Below are positions 54,485-63,067 of a DNA stretch of 64,000 bases, in pieces. This DNA is from Clostridia bacterium (GTDB taxonomy: Bacteria > Bacillota > Clostridia > TANB77 > CAG-508), in NCBI GenBank assembly GCA_017404545.1, contig JAFRCC010000020.1, positions 1-64,000 of the forward strand, in the 5' to 3' direction. The notes beneath the pieces were generated by a model, which was not told where the DNA came from, searched no databases, and saw only the letters and a program-made list of their open reading frames with translations. Positions within the stretch are counted from its first letter, which is position 1; each line of letters begins with the position of its first letter. The position numbers and the translations under genes are program-made.

Positions 54485-56026
54485 TTGAATACTAACAAGG
54501 TAGAAGAAAAGTATCCAAATGAATTAAAGAATGTAAAATTAGAGTATGCATATGTTGGATTATTATTAGAAAATCCAAAATCAATTCAAAAATATTACCT
54601 ATCATTTGAAGATAGTCAATTTTCAGATGATATGGCTCTTAACATATATAAAAGTATTTTGTTCACAGAGGGTGGAAGATATGCTCCAGAAAATATAAAA
54701 AGAGCGTTTACGTACCCAAAAACCTCCGAAGAAATATATCAAATAAAGCAAAAACTAAAAAGAGAAGCTGAAGAAAAAAAATATAATATAGAAAGTATTT
54801 TTGTAAAAATAAAAAAGTTATTTTTGTTAAAAAAATACTATGTAAACGCACCAACAAAAAAAATACAAGAAGATATATTAGAAATAAAAAGCTTCAGTAG
54901 ATACAAAGAAATGACAGTAGAAGAGCTAGAAAGTATTGTATCTGAGGTTGGAATAAAAAGAGGTATAAGCGAGGGAAGACTCAATAAGGGTGTAACAGAT
55001 TTCTTGTTAGCAGGTGAAAGCACTTTAACAAGTGGTATAAGCTTACCATTCAGAATTCTAACAGAAGTTTTTAAAGGTATAAGACTTGGTGAAACAATGT
55101 CATTTTCAATGCCATCAAACTGTGGTAAGAGTAGGTTCACTATTAATTTGGCAGCGCACATAGCTTTCGTTGAAAAAAAGAAGGTTTTAATTATTTCAAA
55201 CGAAATGTCAGAAGAAAAAATGAAGCTTTGTTTAATTACAACCATTATAAATAATCCAAGACTACAAAAAGAAATTGGTTGTAAAATTAGGGTTTCAGAA
55301 GGTGAATTACTTGAATTTAAATATCGACCAGACGACCCTAAAGCAGTAAAAACTGATGAAAAAGGATATATACTTAAAGAGAAAGGTGAACCACACGAAC
55401 ATTTCCTAAAGAAATTAAAAAAATATTCTACAGAGTTTAATAATGTAATAAAAGCAACTGATTGGTTGCAAAATCAAAAAAATAATCCAATTTGCTTTAT
55501 GCACATAGCAGAACACACAAATGACGATTTATATAAAATAATTCTGAACTATTACTATAAAGAAGGCGTAGAGTACGTATTTTATGATACATTAAAAAAC
55601 GATATTCAACACATTGGTGATGGGGACGAAATAAAAAAGACTGCTACAATTCTATCTACAATGGCACAACAGTATAAAATGTTTATAGGATCAACGCTAC
55701 AATTACTTGAAAGTAGTACGACACCACTTAATTTAACTATAAACGATATGGCCGCAAGTAGAACTGTTAAAGAGGTCTTAGACACATTATGTCTGTTTAA
55801 ACAAATTACAAGAGAAACATTTGATGATTACGAATATTCGGAAATTGAAGAATCGAAAAAATATAAAGACCTTGAAATATATGATAATCCTGACGTTAGA
55901 TATTATGCCTGCGTTGTTGACAAAAACAGAGCGGGAGCCAAGCCAAAATTGCTATTTAAATTAAATTTGGCATATAACGAATGGTTTGAATTAGGGTACT
56001 TAAGAATGAAACAAAAGTTGAAATGA
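54485..56026 (+). CDS. DnaB-like RecA-fold ATPase
   Basis: A 513-aa protein starting with TTG at 54485 behind AAGGAGGAT. The N-terminal 130 residues are helical, and the middle has a RecA-like core: a Walker A variant MPSNCGKSRFT (about 207-217; P-S-N-C-G-K-S), ISNEMSEEKMKLCL (about 237), Walker B YVFYDTL (about 363) and STLQLLESS (about 402), which matches the DnaB helicase layout (the equivalent of SQLSR). It is probably a divergent replicative-helicase-like protein, of the type seen in accessory elements. It overlaps no gene and is followed 13 bases later by the 721-aa partner. Confidence 0.7.
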   Translation: MNTNKVEEKYPNELKNVKLEYAYVGLLLENPKSIQKYYLSFEDSQFSDDMALNIYKSILFTEGGRYAPENIKRAFTYPKTSEEIYQIKQKLKREAEEKKYNIESIFVKIKKLFLLKKYYVNAPTKKIQEDILEIKSFSRYKEMTVEELESIVSEVGIKRGISEGRLNKGVTDFLLAGESTLTSGISLPFRILTEVFKGIRLGETMSFSMPSNCGKSRFTINLAAHIAFVEKKKVLIISNEMSEEKMKLCLITTIINNPRLQKEIGCKIRVSEGELLEFKYRPDDPKAVKTDEKGYILKEKGEPHEHFLKKLKKYSTEFNNVIKATDWLQNQKNNPICFMHIAEHTNDDLYKIILNYYYKEGVEYVFYDTLKNDIQHIGDGDEIKKTATILSTMAQQYKMFIGSTLQLLESSTTPLNLTINDMAASRTVKEVLDTLCLFKQITRETFDDYEYSEIEESKKYKDLEIYDNPDVRYYACVVDKNRAGAKPKLLFKLNLAYNEWFELGYLRMKQKLK

Positions 56027-56039
56027 GGTTGTAGAATTT

Positions 56040-58205
56040 ATGCAAAAAATATCATTACAAAAAAGAAGCTTTTTTAATAGTATTGGTTTAGATACAAATA
56101 ATTTGCCTCCAGAGTTACAGATTAAATCAAATAGTATTCAAACAAAAATTCCAAAAGAAGATTTAAAATTCTTGAATCAGAAGGATTGGTCTATTCCACA
56201 AGAAAAATATTTTAGACTTAAGAATTTATTTGGTACAGATGATTTTAAGTTAGATAATAAAACATGGATAGAAATTTTTAATAATAACGAGAAAACAGAT
56301 GAAATAATAAAATTATATTTTAAAAATCCAAATTACTACTATAAGGATTTAAAGCAATTAAATCAATCTGAGCTTAAACATAATGGAAGTATAGAGCTAT
56401 ATGAAGATAACGGAAAATTTTTCGTAAAAGATGGGTTGGCCAGAATTTCTTTGATGATGATAAAATATTTATTGGAGATGTCCAGAGCTCAATCTAAAGA
56501 GGAAAAAATAATGATAAATAAGCAATACATATTTTCCGCAATTGTTAGATCTACACCTAGTGACAGGGATATAATGTATATGATTAACATGATATCAGAC
56601 TTATATGGCTCAAAGGTGAAATTAAAAAAATTAAATAATGATGGTGATTGTAACTACATCATGAAAATTGATGAGAAAAAAATGGAAATAAAGTCAAAAA
56701 AGGATTTTGAATCATTCATAAAAAATGTTTATTTACCAAAAGAATTCAAAAGCTATGATAAACTAAAGTTAAGACTTAGAAATGTTGCTAAAGTTGGATT
56801 CGAGTATAAGGAAAATGAAGAGAATGAAGATCTTGTTGATCAATTTTTATTGATGGGAAAATTATTCCCAAATTATGAGGTATTCATTAAATACTATAAG
56901 AAGATAATTCAATATGAGATTGAGGATGACTTTGTTTTAAAACTAGATATAAACAACATCATGTACGACGATGTACTAAAGAAGTTGATAAAAATTGTAA
57001 AACAGGAAGAGAATAATATGAAAAAAACTGAAATAAAAGAAAGCTTGAAGAAAAATTCTACAAATAAAACAACGACGAAAAGTGATGCAAAGAAGGAACC
57101 TACTAAAGTTGCAAAAGCAGATAAGAAAGTTGAAAAGGAAGTTAGCAAAACTGTAACTTACGTAAAAGCAGCTCAAGAAGTTCCTGAAGAAAAAGTTGTT
57201 GAGAAAGCTAAAGAAGAAGCAGTAAATGAAAAAATAAAGAAAGCAAAAGAAGTGGCAGCAAATAGTATTTCAAATATTGTAGACAATATAGAAATGACAT
57301 ATTATAAACTAAAAACTGAAGAAGCTAAATCAATAGATCTTGCGAATAGTACAGGGGTTGAAATGAATATAGATAAGATAAGTGATGTGTCTATAAATTC
57401 AAATATTAACTCTATAAAGGAAAGTTCCTTTTTGGTAAAAAAGAAAATTGAAATGAGTAATAAGCTTGATGAACTAAATTATAACAATGAGTTTTTGAAA
57501 GACTTAAAGCAAATTTCTGGAGATAAAAGCATCATAAATGAATATGGCGAAGAAATGAAAAGTATATACATGGCATGCTTTAATAAAAATGCAAGAAAGA
57601 TGATAACGGATGCTAAACTAAAAAAACTTGACAAACAAAGAAAGGAAATTGAGAGCGAAAAATGTTCATTCTTTAGCAAGTTAATTGGAAAAGCAAAACT
57701 AAAACAAGCAAGATTAGACAACATAAATTTAAAAGAACAGCTTATCTTAACAGAATCTCAGTTTTCTAGTAATTCATATATAACGCTAGAAGATGGTTTA
57801 TCTGAGATATACGCGTTCATTAGAACTGAAGAAGATGCAAGTTGTTTATCAGATGTGAAGATGTATCTAAGAAATGTTGAATCAAATAATCAAATAAAAG
57901 ATATGATAGACCAGGATAAATTATCAAGAAAAACAAGAGAAAAAATTGATCAACAGCGTAATTTGCCACAATTGGCTCTTTCTAAGGAGAAAAAACGTTT
58001 ATTTAGTAAAGCACAAATAAATATGGTTCAGGAAAAAAATAACGAGCTAAAGCGTGTAATACAAATAAATAGAGCAAATTCTCTAAAAATGCAAAATACA
58101 GGACTTATACCAATACTTGGAAATATTAAATCAACAAAAGCAGTTAGAAAGTTTATAAGCAATTTAAATCAAATAGATAGTTCATTAAAAACTCAAAAAG
58201 AATAA
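56040..58205 (+). CDS. Large protein with ParB-like segment, partner of DnaB-like protein
   Basis: A 721-aa protein behind GAGGTTG. Residues about 115-140 read SIELYEDNGKFFVKDGLARISLMMIKYLLE. This resembles the ParB/sulfiredoxin-type pattern (IEVYEYDGKYYV.DGHHRVS) but lacks the HH. The middle (about 340-400) is a very Lys/Glu/Thr-rich low-complexity linker, and the C-terminal 280 residues are helical with coiled-coil character. There is no membrane segment or signal. It follows the DnaB-like gene with 13 bases between and is likely translated with it. The two may form a DNA-handling pair, but no function is established. Confidence 0.55.
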   Translation: MQKISLQKRSFFNSIGLDTNNLPPELQIKSNSIQTKIPKEDLKFLNQKDWSIPQEKYFRLKNLFGTDDFKLDNKTWIEIFNNNEKTDEIIKLYFKNPNYYYKDLKQLNQSELKHNGSIELYEDNGKFFVKDGLARISLMMIKYLLEMSRAQSKEEKIMINKQYIFSAIVRSTPSDRDIMYMINMISDLYGSKVKLKKLNNDGDCNYIMKIDEKKMEIKSKKDFESFIKNVYLPKEFKSYDKLKLRLRNVAKVGFEYKENEENEDLVDQFLLMGKLFPNYEVFIKYYKKIIQYEIEDDFVLKLDINNIMYDDVLKKLIKIVKQEENNMKKTEIKESLKKNSTNKTTTKSDAKKEPTKVAKADKKVEKEVSKTVTYVKAAQEVPEEKVVEKAKEEAVNEKIKKAKEVAANSISNIVDNIEMTYYKLKTEEAKSIDLANSTGVEMNIDKISDVSINSNINSIKESSFLVKKKIEMSNKLDELNYNNEFLKDLKQISGDKSIINEYGEEMKSIYMACFNKNARKMITDAKLKKLDKQRKEIESEKCSFFSKLIGKAKLKQARLDNINLKEQLILTESQFSSNSYITLEDGLSEIYAFIRTEEDASCLSDVKMYLRNVESNNQIKDMIDQDKLSRKTREKIDQQRNLPQLALSKEKKRLFSKAQINMVQEKNNELKRVIQINRANSLKMQNTGLIPILGNIKSTKAVRKFISNLNQIDSSLKTQKE

Positions 58206-58217
58206 AAGAGCGAATTT

Positions 58218-58275
58218 CTGAAGTGAATTCAATTGTTATACCAAAAGCTTAACAATGGGGTTCACTTTTTTTATC
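58218..58275 (+). terminator. Terminator after the ParB-like gene, resembling an IS end
   Basis: AAGTGAA..CAATTGTTA can pair with TAACAAT..GTTCACTT, followed by TTTTT. The same segment closely resembles the left end of the degenerate IS at 15059-15112 (both begin TGAAGTGAA, include TTGTTA, TTAACAA and GGGTTCA). Confidence 0.75.
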
Positions 58276-58347
58276 TTTTTCAATTATCATAATGTCCGCT
58301 ATTGTTCCTAGGTGGAGAATTACAGTTTTCATACATATTGTGAAAAT

Positions 58348-58376
58348 TTGACAGCTAAAGATAAAAATGCTATAAT
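58348..58376 (+). promoter_or_regulatory. Promoter of the G5/3D-domain gene
   Basis: TTGACA (58348-58353) and an extended TGC-TATAAT (58371-58376) with 17-base spacing, about 35 bases before the ATG. Confidence 0.8.
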
Positions 58377-58411
58377 TGCTGTGTTTTAGTAAAGGAGAGG
58401 ATTTTGTTTTT

Positions 58412-59380
58412 ATGAAAAAATATGATAAGGCATCAATTTCAATGAAAAAGTTGATTTTGATGAGTGTAGCTTTATTATTCACCATGGGAGTAGGAGTTCT
58501 TGCATTTGGAGCTAAGCTTAATAACGTAAAAATTATTTATGCGGATGGATACGAAGTAAATGTTATGACATCAAAAACTAAGATTTCAGAAATTCTAGAT
58601 GAAAATCACATAATACTTTTGCCGGACGAGGTTGCATTATCTGAAAATGGTGAAGAAATATCAGACAACAAAACAATTAGAATTGTAAAAAATGGTAGTG
58701 ATTCGTCAGATAGTAAAAATAGTGAAGATGAAGAACAAATAAAAGATGAGCTAAATAATTATGAAACTGTAACAGAAAAAATAGTTAAAGAAGAAGTTTC
58801 TATTGCATATGAAACTGAAACAAAAGATTACTCTACAGGTGATGGAGAAAAGGTTGAAAAGATAACTCAGAATGGCGTAGAAGGTGTAAAAGAAATTTTA
58901 TATAAAATTAAAATTGTTGAGGGAAATGAAGAAGAAAAAATACAAATAGCAGAAAACATTGTAGAAGAGCCAGTAGATTGTATAAAAGAAATCAGAAATA
59001 AAGAAGTACCTGTTGTAACATCAAGAAATTCTTCTTCAATTGAGAGCGAAGAAGATGAATCTATTGAAGAAGATAGTGAATGGTCTGGGAAAAAATTATC
59101 GAAGAGCTCCGGAGTTGTAAGTGCGTCTCAAACTCCTTCTGGGTATAAAGAGACTTATTATAATTTAAATATGAGTGGCTGTCTTAAAGCCATGGGATTA
59201 TCTAGCGATGGATATTCAGTAAGAAGTGATGGTGTAAAAACGTACAATGGTTATGTTATGGTTGCATCACCTAATCTAAGTAAATATCCTAAGGGAAGCT
59301 ACATCCGCACAACTTTAGGAATGGGGTATGTTGTAGACTATTGTCCTAGTGGTAATTTAGATATAGCTGTAACATGGTAA
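58412..59380 (+). CDS. Exported G5-domain/3D-like cell-wall protein (YabE-type)
   Basis: A 322-aa protein from ATG 58412. A signal or anchor helix (about 12-32) is followed by a ubiquitin-like DUF348 domain (about 35-90; VKIIYADGYEVNVMTSKTKISEIL), and a G5 domain (about 115-190; YETVTEKIVKEEVSIAYETE ... GVEGVKEILYKIKIVEG, here abbreviated). An acidic Ser-rich linker follows, then a C-terminal domain (about 240-322; GYKETYYNLNMSGC ... YPKGSYIRTTLGMGYVVDY) resembling the 3D/RlpA lytic fold. YabE/Rpf2-type proteins act on cell walls in growth or spore revival. Confidence 0.8.
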   Translation: MKKYDKASISMKKLILMSVALLFTMGVGVLAFGAKLNNVKIIYADGYEVNVMTSKTKISEILDENHIILLPDEVALSENGEEISDNKTIRIVKNGSDSSDSKNSEDEEQIKDELNNYETVTEKIVKEEVSIAYETETKDYSTGDGEKVEKITQNGVEGVKEILYKIKIVEGNEEEKIQIAENIVEEPVDCIKEIRNKEVPVVTSRNSSSIESEEDESIEEDSEWSGKKLSKSSGVVSASQTPSGYKETYYNLNMSGCLKAMGLSSDGYSVRSDGVKTYNGYVMVASPNLSKYPKGSYIRTTLGMGYVVDYCPSGNLDIAVTW

Positions 59381-59412
59381 AATAAAAGATTTATTAGTCG
59401 TGATATAATGTA

Positions 59413-59437
59413 GGGAGCAACATATATGGTTGCTCCC
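59413..59437 (+). terminator. Hairpin after the G5-domain gene
   Basis: GGGAGCAAC (59413-59421) and GTTGCTCCC (59429-59437) pair perfectly with a 7-nt loop. The following TTAAAAT is only weakly T-rich, so termination may be partial. Confidence 0.6.
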
Positions 59438-59480
59438 TTAAAATGATTCACAATAAAACTATTGTTCTAATTAAATCTCT

Positions 59481-59517
59481 AAACGAATAGAATTAAACAA
59501 AATTATTCGTTTGGAGG
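59481..59517 (+). promoter_or_regulatory. Hairpin abutting the spoIIID ribosome site
   Basis: AAACGAATA (59481-59489) and TATTCGTTT (59504-59512) are exact complements; the second arm ends directly at the GGAGG (59513-59517) of spoIIID. Such a stem could limit or position ribosome loading. That function is inferred. Confidence 0.45.
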
Positions 59518-59524
59518 TTTTTCT

Positions 59525-59785
59525 ATGAAAGGTATATCTATAGAAGAAAGAGCCGTTGAGCTAGCAAAATATATAATTGATTCAAAAGATACTGTAAGAG
59601 GAACAGCTGCTAAGTATGGTGTGAGCAAAAGTACAGTACATAAGGATGTATCAGAGAGATTAATTCAAATAAACCCTGGATTGGCTGGTGAAGTAAGAGA
59701 AATATTGGATGAGAACAAAGCGGAGAGACATATTAGAGGTGGAATGGCTACTAAATTAAAATATAGTAATATGCATAAGATATGA
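59525..59785 (+). CDS. spoIIID: Sporulation transcriptional regulator SpoIIID
   Basis: An 86-aa protein of family length. Strong SpoIIID hallmarks: ERAVELAKYIIDSKDTVR (about 8-25), the HTH TAAKYGVSKSTVHKDVSERL (about 28-47) and AEVREILDENKAERHIRGGMATKLKY-like C-terminus (about 55-80). SpoIIID is the mother-cell regulator that tunes sigma-E genes and helps sigma-K expression, so the organism has, or recently had, an endospore programme. The promoter is expected to be of sigma-E type and could not be confidently placed. Confidence 0.95.
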   Translation: MKGISIEERAVELAKYIIDSKDTVRGTAAKYGVSKSTVHKDVSERLIQINPGLAGEVREILDENKAERHIRGGMATKLKYSNMHKI

Positions 59786-59827
59786 TTTTTAGCTACTATT
59801 TAATAGTTATGATAATAATAAAACCAC

Positions 59828-59865
59828 TTCTCTGACCTTATTAAATAAAAAGTGTTAAACTGTAA
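59828..59865 (+). repeat. Direct repeat copy 1
   Basis: A segment containing TTCTCTGACCTTATT and GTGTTAAACTGTAA, nearly identical over about 37 bases to 62938-62974. It lies about 90 bases upstream of the U32 gene. The surrounding 170 bases (59786-59955) hold no gene. Confidence 0.75.
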
Positions 59866-59955
59866 CGATTTTTACACAAAGATGACGAATACATGTAGAT
59901 AATAAAAAACATTTGTGATATAATATCGAATATTATTAGTAAAAGGAGAATTAAA

Positions 59956-61185
59956 ATGAAGAAACCAGAGCTTTTAGCTCCAGTCGGCTCTTTCGAAAAG
60001 GCTAAAACAGCGTTTCTATATGGCGCAGATGCTGTATATGTTGGAACGTCATCTTTATCATTAAGAACCAGAGCGGAGATAGACGATGAGTCATTAGCAA
60101 AAACAATAGAATATGCGCATAGTATTGGTAAAAAAGTATATACAACAATTAATATTTATGCGTGGGATGAAAGTTACGAGGAAGTAAAGAAACAGGCAAG
60201 GATGTTGCAAAAGTTAAAAGTAGATGCAATAATTTTAGCTGATGGTGGAATATTGGATGTTGTAAAGAAAGAGGCACCTGATGTAGATATTCATATTAGT
60301 ACTCAAGCAAATATTGTAAGCGGTCATACCGCAAATTTCTGGTATAGAAATGGAGCAAAACGTGTAATACTTGCAAGAGAGCTAAACAAAGAACAAATAA
60401 GAGAATTAATAAGAATAACCCCAGATGATTTGGAAACAGAAATTTTTGTTCATGGGGCAATTTGTTTTGGTTATTCAGGAAGATGCTTTTTAAGCGATTT
60501 TCTTGCAAGTAGAAGTGCAAATCTTGGAGACTGTGCGCAGAGCTGTAGATGGGCATATAATGTTTATGTTGAGGAACATAATAAACCAGGTAATTTAATG
60601 CCCGTCGAATACGACGATAAAGGAACATATATCTTTTCTTCAAAAGATTTGTGTTTAATAAAGGAAATTCCAGATATTGTTGAACTTGGAGTGGATAGTT
60701 TAAAAATAGAAGGAAGGCTAAAAACTGAATATTATTTAGCATCAGTAGTAAATGCATATAGAAATGCTATAGATGATTATATGAATAATCCGTCAAATTA
60801 CGATTATACCAAATATTTAAATGAGCTTGAAAAAGTTAAGACAAGAGGACTAACAGCTTTTTATTTTAACGACAGAAACAATAAAGATTTTCAGGAATTT
60901 GAGGGAAAACAATACAATCCTAATTTCGAATATGGCGGAAAGATTATAGAGCTAGAAGGTGATAAGGTAGTCGTTGAAATAAAAAATAAGTTAAAGGTAG
61001 GAGATTTATTAGAAGTTATAATCCCTGGAAAACTTGAACCATATGAGTTTAAAATAGCAGAATTGTGGGATACAGAAACAGGAAATAAAATAGAGTTTGT
61101 TAATCCTGGAAAAGCTGGACAAAGCGTAAAAATGAGAATTCCAATTAATGTAGAAAATGGTTGGATTATACGAAGAAAGAAATAA
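59956..61185 (+). CDS. Peptidase U32 family protein (TrhP/YegQ-type)
   Basis: A 409-aa protein behind AAAAGGAG. Motifs of the family: ELLAPVGSFEKAKTAFLYGADAVYVG at the N-terminus, INIYAWDES, ISTQANIV (about 116), VHGAICFGYSGRCFLSDFLA (about 170) and the Cys-bearing DCAQSCRW (about 195), then KIEGRLKTEYY. Members with these Cys residues are tRNA or 23S rRNA hydroxylation proteins (TrhP/RlhA) that use prephenate-dependent chemistry; they are historically called U32 peptidases. This copy best fits the TrhP-like Firmicute branch, but the precise RNA target is not certain. Confidence 0.85.
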   Translation: MKKPELLAPVGSFEKAKTAFLYGADAVYVGTSSLSLRTRAEIDDESLAKTIEYAHSIGKKVYTTINIYAWDESYEEVKKQARMLQKLKVDAIILADGGILDVVKKEAPDVDIHISTQANIVSGHTANFWYRNGAKRVILARELNKEQIRELIRITPDDLETEIFVHGAICFGYSGRCFLSDFLASRSANLGDCAQSCRWAYNVYVEEHNKPGNLMPVEYDDKGTYIFSSKDLCLIKEIPDIVELGVDSLKIEGRLKTEYYLASVVNAYRNAIDDYMNNPSNYDYTKYLNELEKVKTRGLTAFYFNDRNNKDFQEFEGKQYNPNFEYGGKIIELEGDKVVVEIKNKLKVGDLLEVIIPGKLEPYEFKIAELWDTETGNKIEFVNPGKAGQSVKMRIPINVENGWIIRRKK

Positions 61186-61194
61186 TTAAAATTG

Positions 61195-61223
61195 TTGACA
61201 AAGAAAAATCTATTAGATAAAAT
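61195..61223 (+). promoter_or_regulatory. Promoter of the WG-repeat protein gene
   Basis: TTGACA (61195-61200) and TAAAAT (61218-61223) with 17-base spacing, 36 bases before the ATG. Confidence 0.75.
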
Positions 61224-61258
61224 AATTGTGAAGTAGACTAAAGAGAAGGAGTTATATT

Positions 61259-62857
61259 ATGAATTTAATCGATGAAAATATTGAAAGGGAATCTGAGGAT
61301 AGACAAAAACGATTAATTAGAATGATTTTAGTTATAATAGCAGTTCTTATCACTGTTGTAGTTGTAATTTTAATATATTCAGGAATAAAAAAGAAAAATA
61401 CTTTAACGGTAACCATTAACGATGAAAAGAAGAACTTCAATGCAGGATTATTCTTAATGGCGGACAAAAAGAATTTTAAAACTTCTGAGAATGGTGAAAT
61501 ATATATATCTGTAAGAGAATTATCAAATATGTTAGGCGATGATGTTGGATATTTAAACGATGAGTATGATGGCAAAGGTGAAGATGTAACAAAATGTCAA
61601 ATAAAAGAAGATAATGAATATACATCATATATATCGGGGTCATCAACAATATATAAGGTTAGAGATAATAAAGCTGAAAATGATGAAATTCGAAAGAACA
61701 TGCAGAATAATCGAAACAATAACGAAGATCAACCACTTCTTGTAAGCGATAATGAGTATGAATATTTTAAAATAGATCAGGGCGTTATATACGAAAATAA
61801 CGAAATATATGCAAGTGAAAGTGCTATTGAACTTGGGTTTAATGTAAATATAATATATGACGAAAAAAATAAATCAGTAAAGATATATACTTTAGATGGA
61901 TTGATGAAAAAAGCGGCAGATAGAGTTGGGGCATCTGTTGTAACTGATAATATAGATTACTATAATAAGAAATTGTTAAAATACGGATTTGTATTGGTAA
62001 AGAAAAGTAACAATGAATACGGAATACAAGATTACATTAATTACCAAGAAGGAAATTATGTTCTAAGCTGTAAATACTCAGATATAAAATTTATAGAAAG
62101 CTTAGAAAGTTTAATTGTTACAACCTCAGATACGCAAGAAAAAGGAATTTTAAGAATTGATTTAGATGAAAATAAGAGCGTAGAAACATTAGTTGAGCCA
62201 AAATATAGAGAAATAAATCAGATAACTGAAGACGGAAGCCTGTATGCAATTAAAGAGAATGGTAGATATGGATTACTAAAAGTTACAGAAGATGAAAATG
62301 GTGTTTCAACGGAAAATGTTCTAAAATGTGAATATCAAACAATAGGTATTGATAATTATTCAGATTACGAAGAAATGAATAATAGGTTTTTAATCAATGG
62401 TAAGTATATTCCAATAAAAAGAGATAATAAATGGGGATTAGCAACACGAGAAGGAAAGGTGGCAATACTTCCTCAATATGATGAGATTGGTTGCAACATA
62501 TCAAAAGAAGGAAGACCAGCTATATGTGTTCCAAATTTAAAAAATGGTAGTGACGGAATTGTTTTTGGAATAACAGCAACAAATGCTGAAACATCAGAAA
62601 ATAAAACTACCTATGTATTAATTAATGCAGATAAAAAGGATAAAATCGGATACGATTCTTCTGAAATTTATTCAACATATTTGAATAATGAGAAGGCATA
62701 TACTATGAAGGTAACGGCAGCTGATGGAACAACATACAGACTTAATATATACGATGCATTTTCAGAGCCAGCTAAGCAGACTAAAAAAACAAACTTAATA
62801 ACATCTGTTGATACCACTTCAGAAAAAGACAATACTGAAGGTGAATCAAATAATTAA
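61259..62857 (+). CDS. Membrane-anchored WG-repeat protein with copper amine oxidase-like N-terminal domain
   Basis: A 532-aa protein. A membrane anchor (about 20-42) leads to an outside region (about 48-220) with the pattern of the copper amine oxidase N-terminal-like domain (SENGEIYISVRELSNMLGDDVGY; ASESAIELGFNV). At least three WG-type repeats follow (about 225-420; FVLVKKSNNEYGIQDY, YAIKENGRYGLLKV, IPIKRDNKWGLATREGKVAILPQYDEIG). The tail is Thr/Ser/Lys-rich. Such surface proteins are common in this group, but roles are mostly unknown. Confidence 0.8.
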   Translation: MNLIDENIERESEDRQKRLIRMILVIIAVLITVVVVILIYSGIKKKNTLTVTINDEKKNFNAGLFLMADKKNFKTSENGEIYISVRELSNMLGDDVGYLNDEYDGKGEDVTKCQIKEDNEYTSYISGSSTIYKVRDNKAENDEIRKNMQNNRNNNEDQPLLVSDNEYEYFKIDQGVIYENNEIYASESAIELGFNVNIIYDEKNKSVKIYTLDGLMKKAADRVGASVVTDNIDYYNKKLLKYGFVLVKKSNNEYGIQDYINYQEGNYVLSCKYSDIKFIESLESLIVTTSDTQEKGILRIDLDENKSVETLVEPKYREINQITEDGSLYAIKENGRYGLLKVTEDENGVSTENVLKCEYQTIGIDNYSDYEEMNNRFLINGKYIPIKRDNKWGLATREGKVAILPQYDEIGCNISKEGRPAICVPNLKNGSDGIVFGITATNAETSENKTTYVLINADKKDKIGYDSSEIYSTYLNNEKAYTMKVTAADGTTYRLNIYDAFSEPAKQTKKTNLITSVDTTSEKDNTEGESNN

Positions 62858-62860
62858 AAT

Positions 62861-62895
62861 AAAAAACATAGCAATAATTTGTTGCTATGTTTTTT
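62861..62895 (+). terminator. Terminator after the WG-repeat protein gene
   Basis: AAAAAACATAGCAA (62861-62874) and TTGCTATGTTTTTT (62882-62895) form a perfect stem with the U-run included. Confidence 0.9.
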
Positions 62896-62937
62896 ACATA
62901 ATAGCATAAATGTTATTTGTTACTATTCAACAACCTT

Positions 62938-62974
62938 TTCTCTGACTTTATTAAATAAAAGTGTTAAACTGTAA
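62938..62974 (+). repeat. Direct repeat copy 2
   Basis: Near-identical to 59828-59865 (TTCTCTGACTTTATT, then GTGTTAAACTGTAA), differing by one substitution and one missing A. It lies about 95 bases upstream of pgi, a spacing similar to that of copy 1 from the U32 gene. Confidence 0.75.
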
Positions 62975-63067
62975 TTGTTATTGTCGTAAAACATAAAAAA
63001 ATCTTGAAATAAACACTTTATTAATATATTATATATATGTAACTGAAGATAGAAAGGAGTGTATTGC

